A model generated the notes under the pieces. It made no database searches, was not told the DNA's origin, and saw only the letters and a list, made by a program, of their open reading frames with translations. From an uncultured Clostridia bacterium (GTDB taxonomy: Bacteria; Bacillota; Clostridia; Christensenellales; Borkfalkiaceae), in NCBI GenBank assembly GCA_947624445.1, contig CANQKF010000017.1, forward strand, positions 1-34,026: a DNA stretch of 34,026 nt, read 5' to 3'. Shown here in pieces: positions 14,358 through 22,508 of the stretch (positions are counted from its first letter, which is position 1; each line of letters begins with the position of its first letter). Both the position numbers and the translations under genes were made by a program.

Positions 14358-14849
14358 TCAGCAATACGACGCGAGCAAGTCGTAGAGCGTCTGGTAGAAG
14401 TCCCCGAGATAGGTGCGGGCGAGCGAATCCATGCGGTAGGCGTCGAGGCGGGCGACGGGGTCGCTCGTCACATCCATGTAGTACTGCCGCACGACGAGGA
14501 AGCGCTGCGAATAGCTCAAATTGTAGTTGGGGTTCTCGGGATAGCGGTAGCGGCCGTTTTCGTTGCCCTCGTTCTGATACGCCTCATAGGCGAGCTGATA
14601 CAAGAGGTCCTCCCGCACGGCGTCTACCTGCGCATTCGCCTCGGTGCGCAGCCGCGTCTCCTCCTTTTCGCGCGCGCTCGCCCGCGCCGTATTGCGCTCT
14701 ACCATGCGCAAAAGCAGTTTGCGGATCTCCGCTTCGGCGGCTAAAAGCAATTTGTCCTTCTGCGCCTGCGCGGCGCGCACCATGGAGAGCTGCACGGGGC
14801 TCAGGTCGGCATACTGCGGATCGTTCAGGTCGATGATGTCGATGGTCAT
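14358..14849 (-). CDS. Hypothetical protein at end of phage cassette, 163 aa
   Basis: Unrecognised. The first 100 residues are a long charged helix, probably coiled coil (QAQKDKLLLAAEAEIRKLLL, then NTARASAREKEETRLRTEAN). The rest is Tyr/Asn-rich (GRYRYPENPNYNLSYSQRFL) and ends DLLASYC. Its ATG is one base beyond the stop of the beta-propeller gene, so it belongs to the cassette. In P22-like phages this position is taken by tail-needle or tail accessory genes; a fibrous needle-like role would fit the helix but is only inference. Confidence 0.65.
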   Translation of the reverse strand: MTIDIIDLNDPQYADLSPVQLSMVRAAQAQKDKLLLAAEAEIRKLLLRMVERNTARASAREKEETRLRTEANAQVDAVREDLLYQLAYEAYQNEGNENGRYRYPENPNYNLSYSQRFLVVRQYYMDVTSDPVARLDAYRMDSLARTYLGDFYQTLYDLLASYC

Positions 14850-14850
14850 C

Positions 14851-16059
14851 TCATTCCTCCCTCAAATACAGCGTGAGCGCGGTAAGTTTTCCCCCTGCGG
14901 GAACGCGCACCCAAATCTCCGCTTGGTCGGCGTAGACCGTGCGCGGGAGCTGCTTCCGCTTTCCCGCGGGAAGCGCCGTCTCCACCGAACGGTCTTTGGC
15001 CTGCAAGGTGAGCGCGAACGTCCCCTCGCCCTCGCACGCGGCGCAATCGATGCGCGCGGGATCGCCGTCGGAAACGTGAAGTTTCGCATACAGGGTCCCC
15101 TCTTCCGCGACGCCCGTCAGCGCGTACGCCTTGCCGTCCTTCACAAAGACGACACCGCCGAAGTCGCCCGCAACGCAATCCGCGTCGAGATCGAGCACGC
15201 GGTCGGTATCCGAGAATACATCATAGACGTAGAGGCAACGCTTTCCCGCGCGCTCCGCGATCGCGAAGTACTCCCCGCGGCTCGCCGCCGTCGGCACGCC
15301 CGCCACGCACCCCATTTCCTCCGCGGTGCGCAGAAGGCGGAAACTTCCTTTGTAGCGGACGAGCCCCCGCGTGCAGCAGAAGAGCAGCGCGTCGCCGCAC
15401 ACCCATGCCGAGCCCGCAGCGATCGTTCCCGCCGCAAAATCGAGCTTTTCCAGGCGGAAATCGAGGTCCTCGCCGCGCGCCGTGAGGCAGTAGATCGCAT
15501 GCTCGGCAAAGACGTAGAGCGCGTCGTCGAAGCAAGCAAGCGCGACGATCGGCCCATCCTGCCACGGGATCGGAAGGACGCCCGCGTCCTGCGTGTCGGG
15601 GTCCCACACGCGGGGATCGAGGGGGGGCGTATATCGAAGTTCGCAGCCTTTCGCCGTGAACAGCCGCTCGTGGTAGAACGCGAGATGGTCGCCTCCCTCC
15701 ATGCGGGGCACCTGGTTGTAATCCTCCCCCGCGAGGCGGAAGAGCCCGCGCTCGGTGAGAAAGAAGAGAATGCTCTCCCCGCTCGTTTCGCGGTACGCCG
15801 CGGCCGCCGTGAGTTTGCCCAAAATGGTGTAGGCGGTTTGGGCGGAGACGTCGTAGAGAAATCCGTTCCCGCCCGCATAGACGGCGCCCGCCGCGGCGAA
15901 GAGTTGCTTGGCGCTCGCACCGACCGTCGCGCACGCCTCCGCCCCCTCCGCGGGGTACAGCGCGCCGCCCCGCTCCTTGAGCCCGACGCAGGCATAGGCG
16001 GACGTACGGCGGGAAGTGCGGAGCTGTTCGGGCGAAAACCTCAATTCCCTGTGCTTCAT
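14851..16059 (-). CDS. Phage beta-propeller-like protein (possible tail nozzle)
   Basis: 402 residues, no close family recognised. The chain shows repeated strand-turn units of the blade type: AVYAGGNGFLYDVSAQ, SILFFLTERGLFRLAGED, IVALACFDDALYVFAEHAIY, AWVCGDALLFCCTRGLVRY and RCLYVYDVFSDTDRVLDL. The last 90 or so residues form a separate beta-rich domain. A propeller of this size after an adaptor-like gene parallels gp10 (nozzle) after gp4 in P22. The ATG at 16059 is chosen over the GTG at 16065 because GGAGG lies 5 bases upstream of it. ATGA overlap with the preceding gene shows translational coupling. The structural role is inferred from position and fold impression. Confidence 0.65.
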   Translation of the reverse strand: MKHRELRFSPEQLRTSRRTSAYACVGLKERGGALYPAEGAEACATVGASAKQLFAAAGAVYAGGNGFLYDVSAQTAYTILGKLTAAAAYRETSGESILFFLTERGLFRLAGEDYNQVPRMEGGDHLAFYHERLFTAKGCELRYTPPLDPRVWDPDTQDAGVLPIPWQDGPIVALACFDDALYVFAEHAIYCLTARGEDLDFRLEKLDFAAGTIAAGSAWVCGDALLFCCTRGLVRYKGSFRLLRTAEEMGCVAGVPTAASRGEYFAIAERAGKRCLYVYDVFSDTDRVLDLDADCVAGDFGGVVFVKDGKAYALTGVAEEGTLYAKLHVSDGDPARIDCAACEGEGTFALTLQAKDRSVETALPAGKRKQLPRTVYADQAEIWVRVPAGGKLTALTLYLREE

Positions 16060-16619
16060 GACCACCTCCGCGCACGGAGGACGGGCATGCGCCGCGGATA
16101 TCCCGCCGCCGCGATCGCGTCGCGGTACCGCTTTTCCAACGCGTTCGCCTCGGTGACATGCCCCCGCGCGAGCTCAAATTCGGTCGCCGTGCCGAGGGCG
16201 AGCAACCTGAGGGATACCTTTCCGCCCTGCTCGGGCGCGTCCTCCGCCGTCTTGACGGCGGGCGCGTAGGAATACGTCACCTCGACCTCCCCCGTCCCAG
16301 CGGGCAGGGTGAGAAAGACTCTCCCCGCCTCGAAGGCGACCTCTCTGCCCCGCGCGGTCACCGCATGGATGCCGATCGGCGCGTGGGAAAAGCGGGTATA
16401 TTCGATCTTTCCGTCCTCGGGCAGAAAGCGCTCGGTCGCCCGCAGGGGAAAGCAGCCGAAGGAGAGATCGCTCTCGACGAGGTTGAAACAGCGCACGAGC
16501 AGCGCGATCTCCTCCTTGAGCGCGGCAGACTGCTCCTCCGAGGGAGAAGCCGCCTCCGCAGCCAGGTCGCCCCGCCCCGCAAGGTCGGCGGCAACCGAGA
16601 TCACATCCCTCACCAGCAT
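16056..16619 (-). CDS. Phage head-tail adaptor-like protein
   Basis: 187-aa protein of the size and position of gp4 (P22) or gp11 (T7) head-tail adaptors. The first part is helical (MLVRDVISVAADLAGRGDLA ... ALKEEIALLVRCFNLVESDL), a pattern common in adaptor proteins. It is followed by beta-rich sequence (REVAFEAGRVFLTLPAG, EVEVTYSYAP), then a C-terminal helix. GGAGG 7 bases before the ATG at 16619. Positioned 11 bases after the capsid stop. The assignment rests on order and secondary-structure impression; no diagnostic motif is visible. Confidence 0.6.
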   Translation of the reverse strand: MLVRDVISVAADLAGRGDLAAEAASPSEEQSAALKEEIALLVRCFNLVESDLSFGCFPLRATERFLPEDGKIEYTRFSHAPIGIHAVTARGREVAFEAGRVFLTLPAGTGEVEVTYSYAPAVKTAEDAPEQGGKVSLRLLALGTATEFELARGHVTEANALEKRYRDAIAAAGYPRRMPVLRARRWS

Positions 16620-16630
16620 TGCGCGCCTCC

Positions 16631-17785
16631 TCAGCTCTCCGTGATGCCCGTGAGCATGCCCTGCCCCGCGGGGCGGTAGCACAGGAGTTCGGCGTATTTG
16701 ACGAGCGTCGCCGTGAACGTCGGCTTGTTCGTCCCCTGTTTGAGGATGGCGCCGTTCTCGCCCTCGAGCCACTGCCAATCGCAGAGCTGGTGCAGCGCGA
16801 AGTCCTCGGTGTTCAAAAGATACATCGTCCCGTCGGGGCAGAAGCGGTCGGCGACGACGGGGATGCCGTTATACGAAAGGGCGCGGAAGCCCCCCTCGAG
16901 GTCGATCGTGTCGATCGTGCGGTAGGCGGAGAGCATCGCGGCGAACGCACGGCGGACCCCCCACGAGCAGACGATGAAGTTGACGCGGCTGCCCGAGATC
17001 TCCTCGATCTCGTCGATCGCCTTCTGGATCGCCCCCTCGGTGAGGTCGCCCACTTCGGCCTTGATGTAGGGGACCATCCATTTGTTTTCGCTGCGGTCGA
17101 CGCCGTAGAGTTCCCCCGAATCCTTGAAGATGGCGCCGAGCCCCGTGATCTCCTGATCCTTGGAGTGCTGCACGTAGAGCTTGTACCCGGTGGGCGTCGC
17201 GATGGCGTTGCCCGAGAGGACGATCTTCTTCGCCGCGCGGTCGATGCTCGTGATGATGCGCCCGGGCGCGGTGACCGTGCCGCCGCCGTTGTAGACGTCC
17301 ACGGTCATCCCCTCGACCATGTTCTTCACATTGTCCACGGTGTAGTTCACCCCGTCGGACTCCGAGATCGTCGCGATGAGCCCCGTGCCGTCGCCGAAGA
17401 GCATTCTGCCGAAGTTGAAGGAGGAACTCTTGATGAGCCCGTCCATCTCGTCGTTGAGAATGTTGACGAAGGCGCCCTCGGCGTTCGCGGAGGCACGGAT
17501 CGCCTTGTCGCTGACTTCGATGACGCCATAGAGATTTTTGAGGGTGCTCACGAATTGGGCGTAGTTGTTGCCGCTCGCCGTGGGCAAAAGCCCCGATTCG
17601 CTGCCTGCGCCGACGCCGCCGTTGACGCCGTAGCGGACCGCCTTGCGGACGTCCTTGCCCCAGACGTCCGAGGTCGTCTTGCGGATCGCCGCGAGCAGGG
17701 GGTTCGCCGACTTATCGAGCTGATCGGCGACCGCGCCGAGATAATAGGATTTGAGTACGCTGTCTGCAGTTTGGGTTGTAACCAT
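16631..17785 (-). CDS. Phage major capsid protein
   Basis: 384-aa coat protein forming the phage shell. Its N-terminus (TADSVLKSYYLGAVADQLDKSANPLLAAIRKTTSDVWGKDV) is the typical opening of clostridial phage capsid proteins. It continues with AVRYGVNGGVGAGSESGLLP, VIEVSDKAIRASANAEGAFVN, a GRMLFGDGTGLIATI segment and SGSRVNFIVCSWGVRRAF. The overall pattern fits the HK97-fold group. No Cys-rich or protease domain. ATG at 17785 with AAGGAG upstream. It lies right after the scaffold gene, separated by a strong palindrome, which is the classic scaffold-coat order. The gene is full length with no frameshift. Confidence 0.88.
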   Translation of the reverse strand: MVTTQTADSVLKSYYLGAVADQLDKSANPLLAAIRKTTSDVWGKDVRKAVRYGVNGGVGAGSESGLLPTASGNNYAQFVSTLKNLYGVIEVSDKAIRASANAEGAFVNILNDEMDGLIKSSSFNFGRMLFGDGTGLIATISESDGVNYTVDNVKNMVEGMTVDVYNGGGTVTAPGRIITSIDRAAKKIVLSGNAIATPTGYKLYVQHSKDQEITGLGAIFKDSGELYGVDRSENKWMVPYIKAEVGDLTEGAIQKAIDEIEEISGSRVNFIVCSWGVRRAFAAMLSAYRTIDTIDLEGGFRALSYNGIPVVADRFCPDGTMYLLNTEDFALHQLCDWQWLEGENGAILKQGTNKPTFTATLVKYAELLCYRPAGQGMLTGITES

Positions 17786-17816
17786 AAAATTCTCCTTATT
17801 ATTTTCAGAAAGTTTT

Positions 17817-17840
17817 GCGGGCGCGGCGCGCCGCGCCCGC
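17817..17840 (-). promoter_or_regulatory. 24-base perfect GC palindrome before the capsid gene
   Basis: A 12+12 base palindrome of only G and C lies between the scaffold stop and the capsid ribosome-binding site. On the minus strand it is followed by A-rich sequence, not a T tract, so it is not a standard terminator. It may be a processing or stabilising hairpin giving extra capsid mRNA. Confidence 0.55.
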
Positions 17841-17847
17841 GGTGCGG

Positions 17848-18225
17848 TCATCTGTGTTGCCGCTTGAGATACCCGAGCGCGAGCGCGCCCGCCTCGCGGA
17901 TGCTCGCGCACCGCACCTGCGGTGCGGCGACGCGCGCGCCTTCCGCGCCCATGAGGGGCACCTTGGATTGCGGCAGGGCGCACTCCAAAGCGCCGTCGCG
18001 CTTCTCCTCCGCCGTTTGGACCGTCTCCACGGGCTCCTCCTGCAAAGACGGCGCGTGCGCCGTTTGGGGAACGGATGCTTCCTCAAGCGCCTTCAGCCGT
18101 TGACTGCGGCGGGTAAATTCGGCTTCGAGCTCTCCGTACGCACGCGCGAGGGCATCGACGCTCTTGAATTTTCCCGCGAGAAGCACTTCTCTTTCGGGGT
18201 TCGCGTTTTTGTTTTCCTCTTCCAC
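17848..18225 (-). CDS. Phage capsid scaffolding-like protein
   Basis: 125 aa, highly charged, without a globular-looking core. The segment LAGKFKSVDALARAYGELEA (residues 16-35) is the pattern seen at the start of many podovirus scaffolds. A low-complexity Glu/Ala/Pro stretch follows, then a basic C-terminus (REAGALALGYLKRQHR), which in scaffolds binds the coat. Start is a GTG (18225) with AAGGAG 8 bases upstream; the nearby ATG at 18232 is out of frame. Sits between portal and coat genes, as expected. Confidence 0.7.
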   Translation of the reverse strand: MEEENKNANPEREVLLAGKFKSVDALARAYGELEAEFTRRSQRLKALEEASVPQTAHAPSLQEEPVETVQTAEEKRDGALECALPQSKVPLMGAEGARVAAPQVRCASIREAGALALGYLKRQHR

Positions 18226-18228
18226 TTT

Positions 18229-20073
18229 TCATTCTCCTTTGCGGCGATGGGTGAGAAGATGCCGCTGCATCCGCTCCTTGAACGCCGCGTCCTTTTCCCC
18301 GCCCGAGAGCAGGGCGCGGAGGTGTTCGGCGATGTGCAGGGCGTGATCGTCGTATGCGTCCGCCTCCACCTCCTCTTTCATGAGCCGGACATTCTCCCGC
18401 TCTGCCTTCCGGATATGCAGATAGGAGATGTCCCGCGCGTTCTCGAAGGAGCCGTAGCCGAGCGCTTCGAGCACACGGCTGCGCACCCCGTCCGAGATCT
18501 TGCCCTCTCCGTCCTTCAAAAGCCCGAGGGAAAGGAGCTGCAGAATTTCCTCCCTCTCTTGTTCGGGCGTGCGGTCGTATCCCGTCTCGAACTCGACGTC
18601 GTCCGCCGAGATATCGCTCGCGTCGAAGTAGAAGAGCTCGGTATCCCCGCCCGTTCCCGTCATGCGGAGGAGCCGCCGCGTATGCGCGAACTGCTTATAA
18701 AGGTGCAGGATCTGTTTGCCCGCTTCCTTTACGGCACGCGCGACGCTCTCCGCCGCCGCCTGCATGCGGTCGGTATCCTGGTCGATGAGCAGCTGGAGCC
18801 CCACGGCGCTCGTCACGTGCGTGGGATTCGCGGAGTTGCGGGAGATCTCGCTCATGCCCGAGACGAGGATGAACTCCTCCGAGATGCGCGCCTCCTCCTC
18901 CGCGAATTCGGCGGGGAGCTTGCCGCAATCGAGAAACTGCGGCATGTTCGCCCCCTGCCGGTAGACGAGGATCTTGCCCGGTGAGAGCCCTTCGTCGGCG
19001 AGCTCCTCGGCGTCGAGAGAGCCGTCCTCGACGGCGATCACCCCCGCGGACAGGCGGTTCAGGAACTCGTGCTTGCGGTTCCTGACGGCGTTGTATGCCC
19101 GCTGGAGAGGGATCATGCGGTCGACGACGGACGTCCCGAAGAACGCCCCCGGAAGGGCGACGCTCGTCTGCCGGATAAAGGGCAGGGTGCGTTCGCCGCG
19201 GTCCCCGTTGCAGTACGGAAGGGGCCCCTCGAAGAGGAGCTTATCCCCCGCTGCGATCTCAAGCCGCCCGTCGGGATATCTTCCGCACGGACGGGTATAC
19301 CGTTCAATGAGAATTTCCGCGTCCCCGAGCACGGGGCGCGCATTTCCCTCGAAGGGGCGTTTCCACCCGCCCGAGGGGGCATAGGGCAGGAGCGGGAATT
19401 CCGAGATCTCCCGCCCCGCGATCTCCACGCCGAATTTTTCGTAGATCTCCGCGACGGGCACCGCCTTCGCGTGGATGATGCTCCCCACTTCGCGCATCGA
19501 CTCGGCGACGAGCGAATCGGGATAGACCTCGAAGGGCGAGAGCGCGATGACGTTCACATCCCCCTCCTTCATCGGGTGCCCGTTGTCGTCGCAGCCGATC
19601 ACCTTGCCGCCGTCGTAGTTCCATACGACTTTATAGAACGCCGTGCCGCACACCTCCGACCACTGCGTCGCCTGCGCGATCACGTCGTCGAGGTCGACCC
19701 GCCCCTTCACGGAGCGCAGAATGCCCGAGGCGAGCCGCGCCGTTTTGAGGTCGGCCTCGCTGTCCGAAAAGGCGCGCACGCGCAGCGTCGGGCGCGCCTT
19801 GGAGAGCTTCGCGACGCGCGCGTCCACCGTGGGCGCGATGTGATTAAAACACATACGGGACTGCCAATAGAAGTCCGTCCCCTCCTCCATGAGTTCGCCC
19901 GCGGGGTCGATGTCGCAGAACTGGTTGCCGCTCACGAAATTCATATTGAGCTGCCAATTCCGCTCGAGCGACCTGCGCATCTCCCTGCGCCGCTCGAAGT
20001 CCGCCGCGATCTCCTCAGCGAGCTGCTTTTTGCGCCGCTCCTCCGCCTTTTCCTTGATTTCCGCTTCCTTCAT
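18229..20073 (-). CDS. Phage portal protein
   Basis: 614-aa portal (head-tail connector), the dodecameric ring through which DNA is packaged. Seen: an N-terminal charged helix; NWQLNMNFVSGNQFCDID near residue 40; RMCFNHIAPTVDARVAKLSKARPTLRVRA; QATQWSEVCGTAFYKVVWNYDGG; ALSPFEVYPDSLVAE; and a helical wing with AYNAVRNRKHEFLNRLSAGV. This arrangement resembles the P22-type portals of podoviruses. The C-terminal 100 residues are acidic and helical. GGAGGATTC before the ATG; ATGA overlap with the preceding 83-aa gene. Intact frame of normal size. Confidence 0.83.
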   Translation of the reverse strand: MKEAEIKEKAEERRKKQLAEEIAADFERRREMRRSLERNWQLNMNFVSGNQFCDIDPAGELMEEGTDFYWQSRMCFNHIAPTVDARVAKLSKARPTLRVRAFSDSEADLKTARLASGILRSVKGRVDLDDVIAQATQWSEVCGTAFYKVVWNYDGGKVIGCDDNGHPMKEGDVNVIALSPFEVYPDSLVAESMREVGSIIHAKAVPVAEIYEKFGVEIAGREISEFPLLPYAPSGGWKRPFEGNARPVLGDAEILIERYTRPCGRYPDGRLEIAAGDKLLFEGPLPYCNGDRGERTLPFIRQTSVALPGAFFGTSVVDRMIPLQRAYNAVRNRKHEFLNRLSAGVIAVEDGSLDAEELADEGLSPGKILVYRQGANMPQFLDCGKLPAEFAEEEARISEEFILVSGMSEISRNSANPTHVTSAVGLQLLIDQDTDRMQAAAESVARAVKEAGKQILHLYKQFAHTRRLLRMTGTGGDTELFYFDASDISADDVEFETGYDRTPEQEREEILQLLSLGLLKDGEGKISDGVRSRVLEALGYGSFENARDISYLHIRKAERENVRLMKEEVEADAYDDHALHIAEHLRALLSGGEKDAAFKERMQRHLLTHRRKGE

Positions 20074-20321
20074 GAATCCTCCTTCAACTCCTTCAAGAGC
20101 CTTTCTTTTTCCGCTTCGAGCTCTTCATCGGAGAGCGCCGAATAGTCGCGCTCCTCGAAGAGCAGTTTCGCCGCCTTCAGATCGGGCGGCACGTCCTTGC
20201 GCGTCTCCCGCCGCTTGACGAGCCTGAGCTCGCCGTCCTTCACGTCGTATTCCTCGGTCACTTCGCCCACGCTGAACCCGAGGGCGACCTTGAGGATCGC
20301 TTCCTTCACTTTGTCCGTCAT
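20070..20321 (-). CDS. Small phage protein between terminase and portal
   Basis: 83 aa, helical and charged, not assigned. Contains VGEVTEEYDVKDGELRLVKR and PPDLKAAKLLFEERDYSALS, a pattern often seen in short proteins next to terminase genes. GGGGAGGA before the ATG at 20321, and translationally coupled to the portal gene. A small-terminase or packaging accessory role is possible but unproven. Confidence 0.7.
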   Translation of the reverse strand: MTDKVKEAILKVALGFSVGEVTEEYDVKDGELRLVKRRETRKDVPPDLKAAKLLFEERDYSALSDEELEAEKERLLKELKEDS

Positions 20322-20337
20322 TGTCCTCCCCCGCCGC

Positions 20338-21759
20338 TCATCTCCGCCGCCCCGCGCGGCGGATGCGGCGCTCCTTGTCCCGCTCGATCGCCGATTTCCC
20401 GCCGCCCGCGCTCGCCTGCGGCTTGGACATCAGATAGTAGCGGAGCTCGTCCATGGCGTGGTCGTCCCTTTTGACGGGCGCCTCGCCGCTCCCCCAGAAA
20501 TACCCCTTGAATTCGCGGATCATGTTCACGCAATTCGAAAAGATGAAGAGGTTGGGGAATTGATTTTTTTGGGACAGGTACCGCTTTACTTGGGCGATCC
20601 CCGCGAATACGTCCTTGCAGACGTGCGGATCGGCGAGGATGCCGTGTTCGTAGAAGAGTTCGGTGACGCTCTGCCGCGCCGCGAGCGTGCGGCTGTCCGC
20701 GGCCGAGTCGATGAGCGCCGTCACCCTGCCGCGGGCGTCCCGCTTCCAGCCGAGCTCCTCCGAGATCCGCAGGATCGCCCCCGCGTGGCTGTCGACGTCC
20801 CATCCCGCCGCGTAGTGCTCGGCGACGACGTACACGTTGCCGTCGTAGTCCACCGCATACCAATGGGCGGAGAGCGGGTTCTTGAGCCCGGGGTCGATGG
20901 AGATCGTATCCTGCCATTCGGGCGGGATCGGGAAGGGATCGACGACGTGCACCGTCTCGTCGAATTCGGGATAGACGAGCCCCTCCCGCGTGCAAAATTT
21001 GCCGTATCTGCGCGCCTGCAACGTGGTCTCGTCCATCGTCTGCGCGAGGAGCACGATCTCGGACTTCGGCAGATAGGGGTTATCCTCCCACTCCATGAAT
21101 TCATACCAGATCTCGGGGTCGTTTTTGGGATTGAGATAGATCTCCTCATAGATATACGTCAGGCCTTTGAGGGGGGTCATCGTGCCGAAGATATCCCCCT
21201 TGCGGTCGGCGACGCGCATCCTGCACTCCTCGTAAATCTCCCCCGGGGGCTCCTCGTCGAACCACACGAAGTCGAGCGAGCTGCCCTGGAAGCGCTCCCG
21301 CCCCATCTCGCAGCTCTTGAAGCCGATGATCGAGGTCCCCCCGAACACATTCTTCACGAGGATCTGGTCGATGACGCCCGCGGCGGGGGAATCCTTCCTG
21401 CCGCTCGTCATGATGATGTCCTCGATCCAATCGGGGCGGAGATAGTGCAGGATCTTGCGCTGGGCGACGTCGCGCTGCACCTGCGCCGTGAGCGAGACCA
21501 CCCACCCGAACACGTTTTTCCTGTTCTTGCGGTAGGGATGGATGCCGCGCGCCATGTAGACGCACTCCACGGCGCCGCATTCCGTCTTGCCCGTGCGGTT
21601 GCCCCCGAACACCCAGCGGTTGCGCTGTTTGGCGCGGTGGAAAGCGATCTGCTTCTTGTGTTTTTTGCGCCCCGCGTTGTACTGCGCGAGATGATCCGCT
21701 TCCTTCCGCCGCGCCTGTTCCTGCGCGATGGCGCGGAGTTTCTGCATGATTTCGTCCAT
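20338..21759 (-). CDS. Phage terminase large subunit
   Basis: 473-aa packaging motor. ATPase domain: Walker A GGNRTGKTE near residues 52-60, Walker B FVWFDEEPP near 160, and coupling motif TMTPLKG near 193. Nuclease domain: acidic strand SIDPGLKNPLSAHWYAV near 289, ALIDSAADSRTL near 345, and DDHAMDELRYYLMS near 430, which supply the metal-binding acids. All motifs are intact. The start has a GGAAGGAAAG-type site at a slightly long distance. First gene of the cassette; its promoter is not obvious in the 50 bases shared with the divergent secreted-protein gene. Confidence 0.93.
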   Translation of the reverse strand: MDEIMQKLRAIAQEQARRKEADHLAQYNAGRKKHKKQIAFHRAKQRNRWVFGGNRTGKTECGAVECVYMARGIHPYRKNRKNVFGWVVSLTAQVQRDVAQRKILHYLRPDWIEDIIMTSGRKDSPAAGVIDQILVKNVFGGTSIIGFKSCEMGRERFQGSSLDFVWFDEEPPGEIYEECRMRVADRKGDIFGTMTPLKGLTYIYEEIYLNPKNDPEIWYEFMEWEDNPYLPKSEIVLLAQTMDETTLQARRYGKFCTREGLVYPEFDETVHVVDPFPIPPEWQDTISIDPGLKNPLSAHWYAVDYDGNVYVVAEHYAAGWDVDSHAGAILRISEELGWKRDARGRVTALIDSAADSRTLAARQSVTELFYEHGILADPHVCKDVFAGIAQVKRYLSQKNQFPNLFIFSNCVNMIREFKGYFWGSGEAPVKRDDHAMDELRYYLMSKPQASAGGGKSAIERDKERRIRRAGRRR

Positions 21760-21799
21760 ATTCGATAATTCTTTCCTTCCCTTGCACGCGCGGTTGCGC

Positions 21800-21805
21800 T
21801 ATGAT
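21800..21805 (+). promoter_or_regulatory. Candidate -10 of a leaderless transcript
   Basis: TATGAT ends 7 bases before the ATG at 21813; no Shine-Dalgarno is present. The -35 region is weak. Confidence 0.45.
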
Positions 21806-21812
21806 GGCGCGT

Positions 21813-22508
21813 ATGAAACGTCTCTTTCTTGCGCCTGCGCTCGTCTTGTTCGCGCTGATGCTCGTCCTCTGCCCGCCTCCCGCCCGCGCGGCGCGGGCGG
21901 ACGCTCCCCGCTATGCCGTCGCCGCCGATACCAACGTGTGGTTTTACAGCGCGGAAGGCGAGGAATATAAGCTCTTCCTGCTGCCCGAAACCTACTATGT
22001 CCGCGTCCTCTACAAAGACGATCTCTACACGGCGGTGGAGTATCTCGTGAACGACGCGCCCTACCGCAAGATCATGGGATATTGCCGCACGGAGGCGCTC
22101 ACCTTCGTGGAATTCATCCCCGAACGCCCCTACCTCAAACGGCAGATCACCGTCTCCTACACCCTCCCGGGCGCGGGGGGCGGCTTCGGCGAGTTCGACA
22201 GCATCGAGCGCACCTTCGTCTACTACGGCAAACGCTACGAGAACGGCCAGCTCTACTTCTATGTGCTCGAGGGGGAGACCTTCGGCTTCATCCCCGCCGA
22301 GGAAGAGCTCTCCTTCGAGCGGAACGACGACTTCCTGAACGTCCCCGCGGGCCCCGCCGAGACCGATCCCTCCGAAGCGCCCCCGTCGGACGCCTCTTCC
22401 GTCCTGCAGATCGTCCTCATCCTCGCGGTGTGCGGCGCGGCGGTCGTCGTCGCCGTGCTTGCGCTGCGGGGCAAGAAGCCCGCGAACCACGAGGAGCACG
22501 ACTTTTGA
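21813..22508 (+). CDS. Secreted SH3-like protein with C-terminal membrane anchor
   Basis: 231 aa. Signal peptide MKRLFLAPALVLFALMLVLC ending near ARA (residues 1-26). An extracellular beta-rich part (YAVAADTNVWFYSAEGEEYK, then YVRVLYKDDLYTAVEYL) looks like SH3-type wall-binding repeats. A Pro/Ser/Ala linker, a transmembrane helix (VLQIVLILAVCGAAVVVAVLAL) and a short cytoplasmic tail follow. I prefer the ATG at 21813: no ribosome-binding site exists, and the ATGATG at 21801-21806 overlaps the -10. It has the same domain plan as the 852-aa protein at 23133. It lies between the phage terminase and the phage-type regulator, and its 3' 250 bases are antisense to the latter's frame. Confidence 0.7.
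   Translation: MKRLFLAPALVLFALMLVLCPPPARAARADAPRYAVAADTNVWFYSAEGEEYKLFLLPETYYVRVLYKDDLYTAVEYLVNDAPYRKIMGYCRTEALTFVEFIPERPYLKRQITVSYTLPGAGGGFGEFDSIERTFVYYGKRYENGQLYFYVLEGETFGFIPAEEELSFERNDDFLNVPAGPAETDPSEAPPSDASSVLQIVLILAVCGAAVVVAVLALRGKKPANHEEHDF

Noticed and set aside
15617-15637. GGGGGGGCGTATATCG inside the propeller gene (and a similar site at 27535 in murG) as further copies of the TATACGTCCCCC motif
   Set aside because: Both lie inside coding sequence and differ at one base from the intergenic motif; the match is explained by codons.
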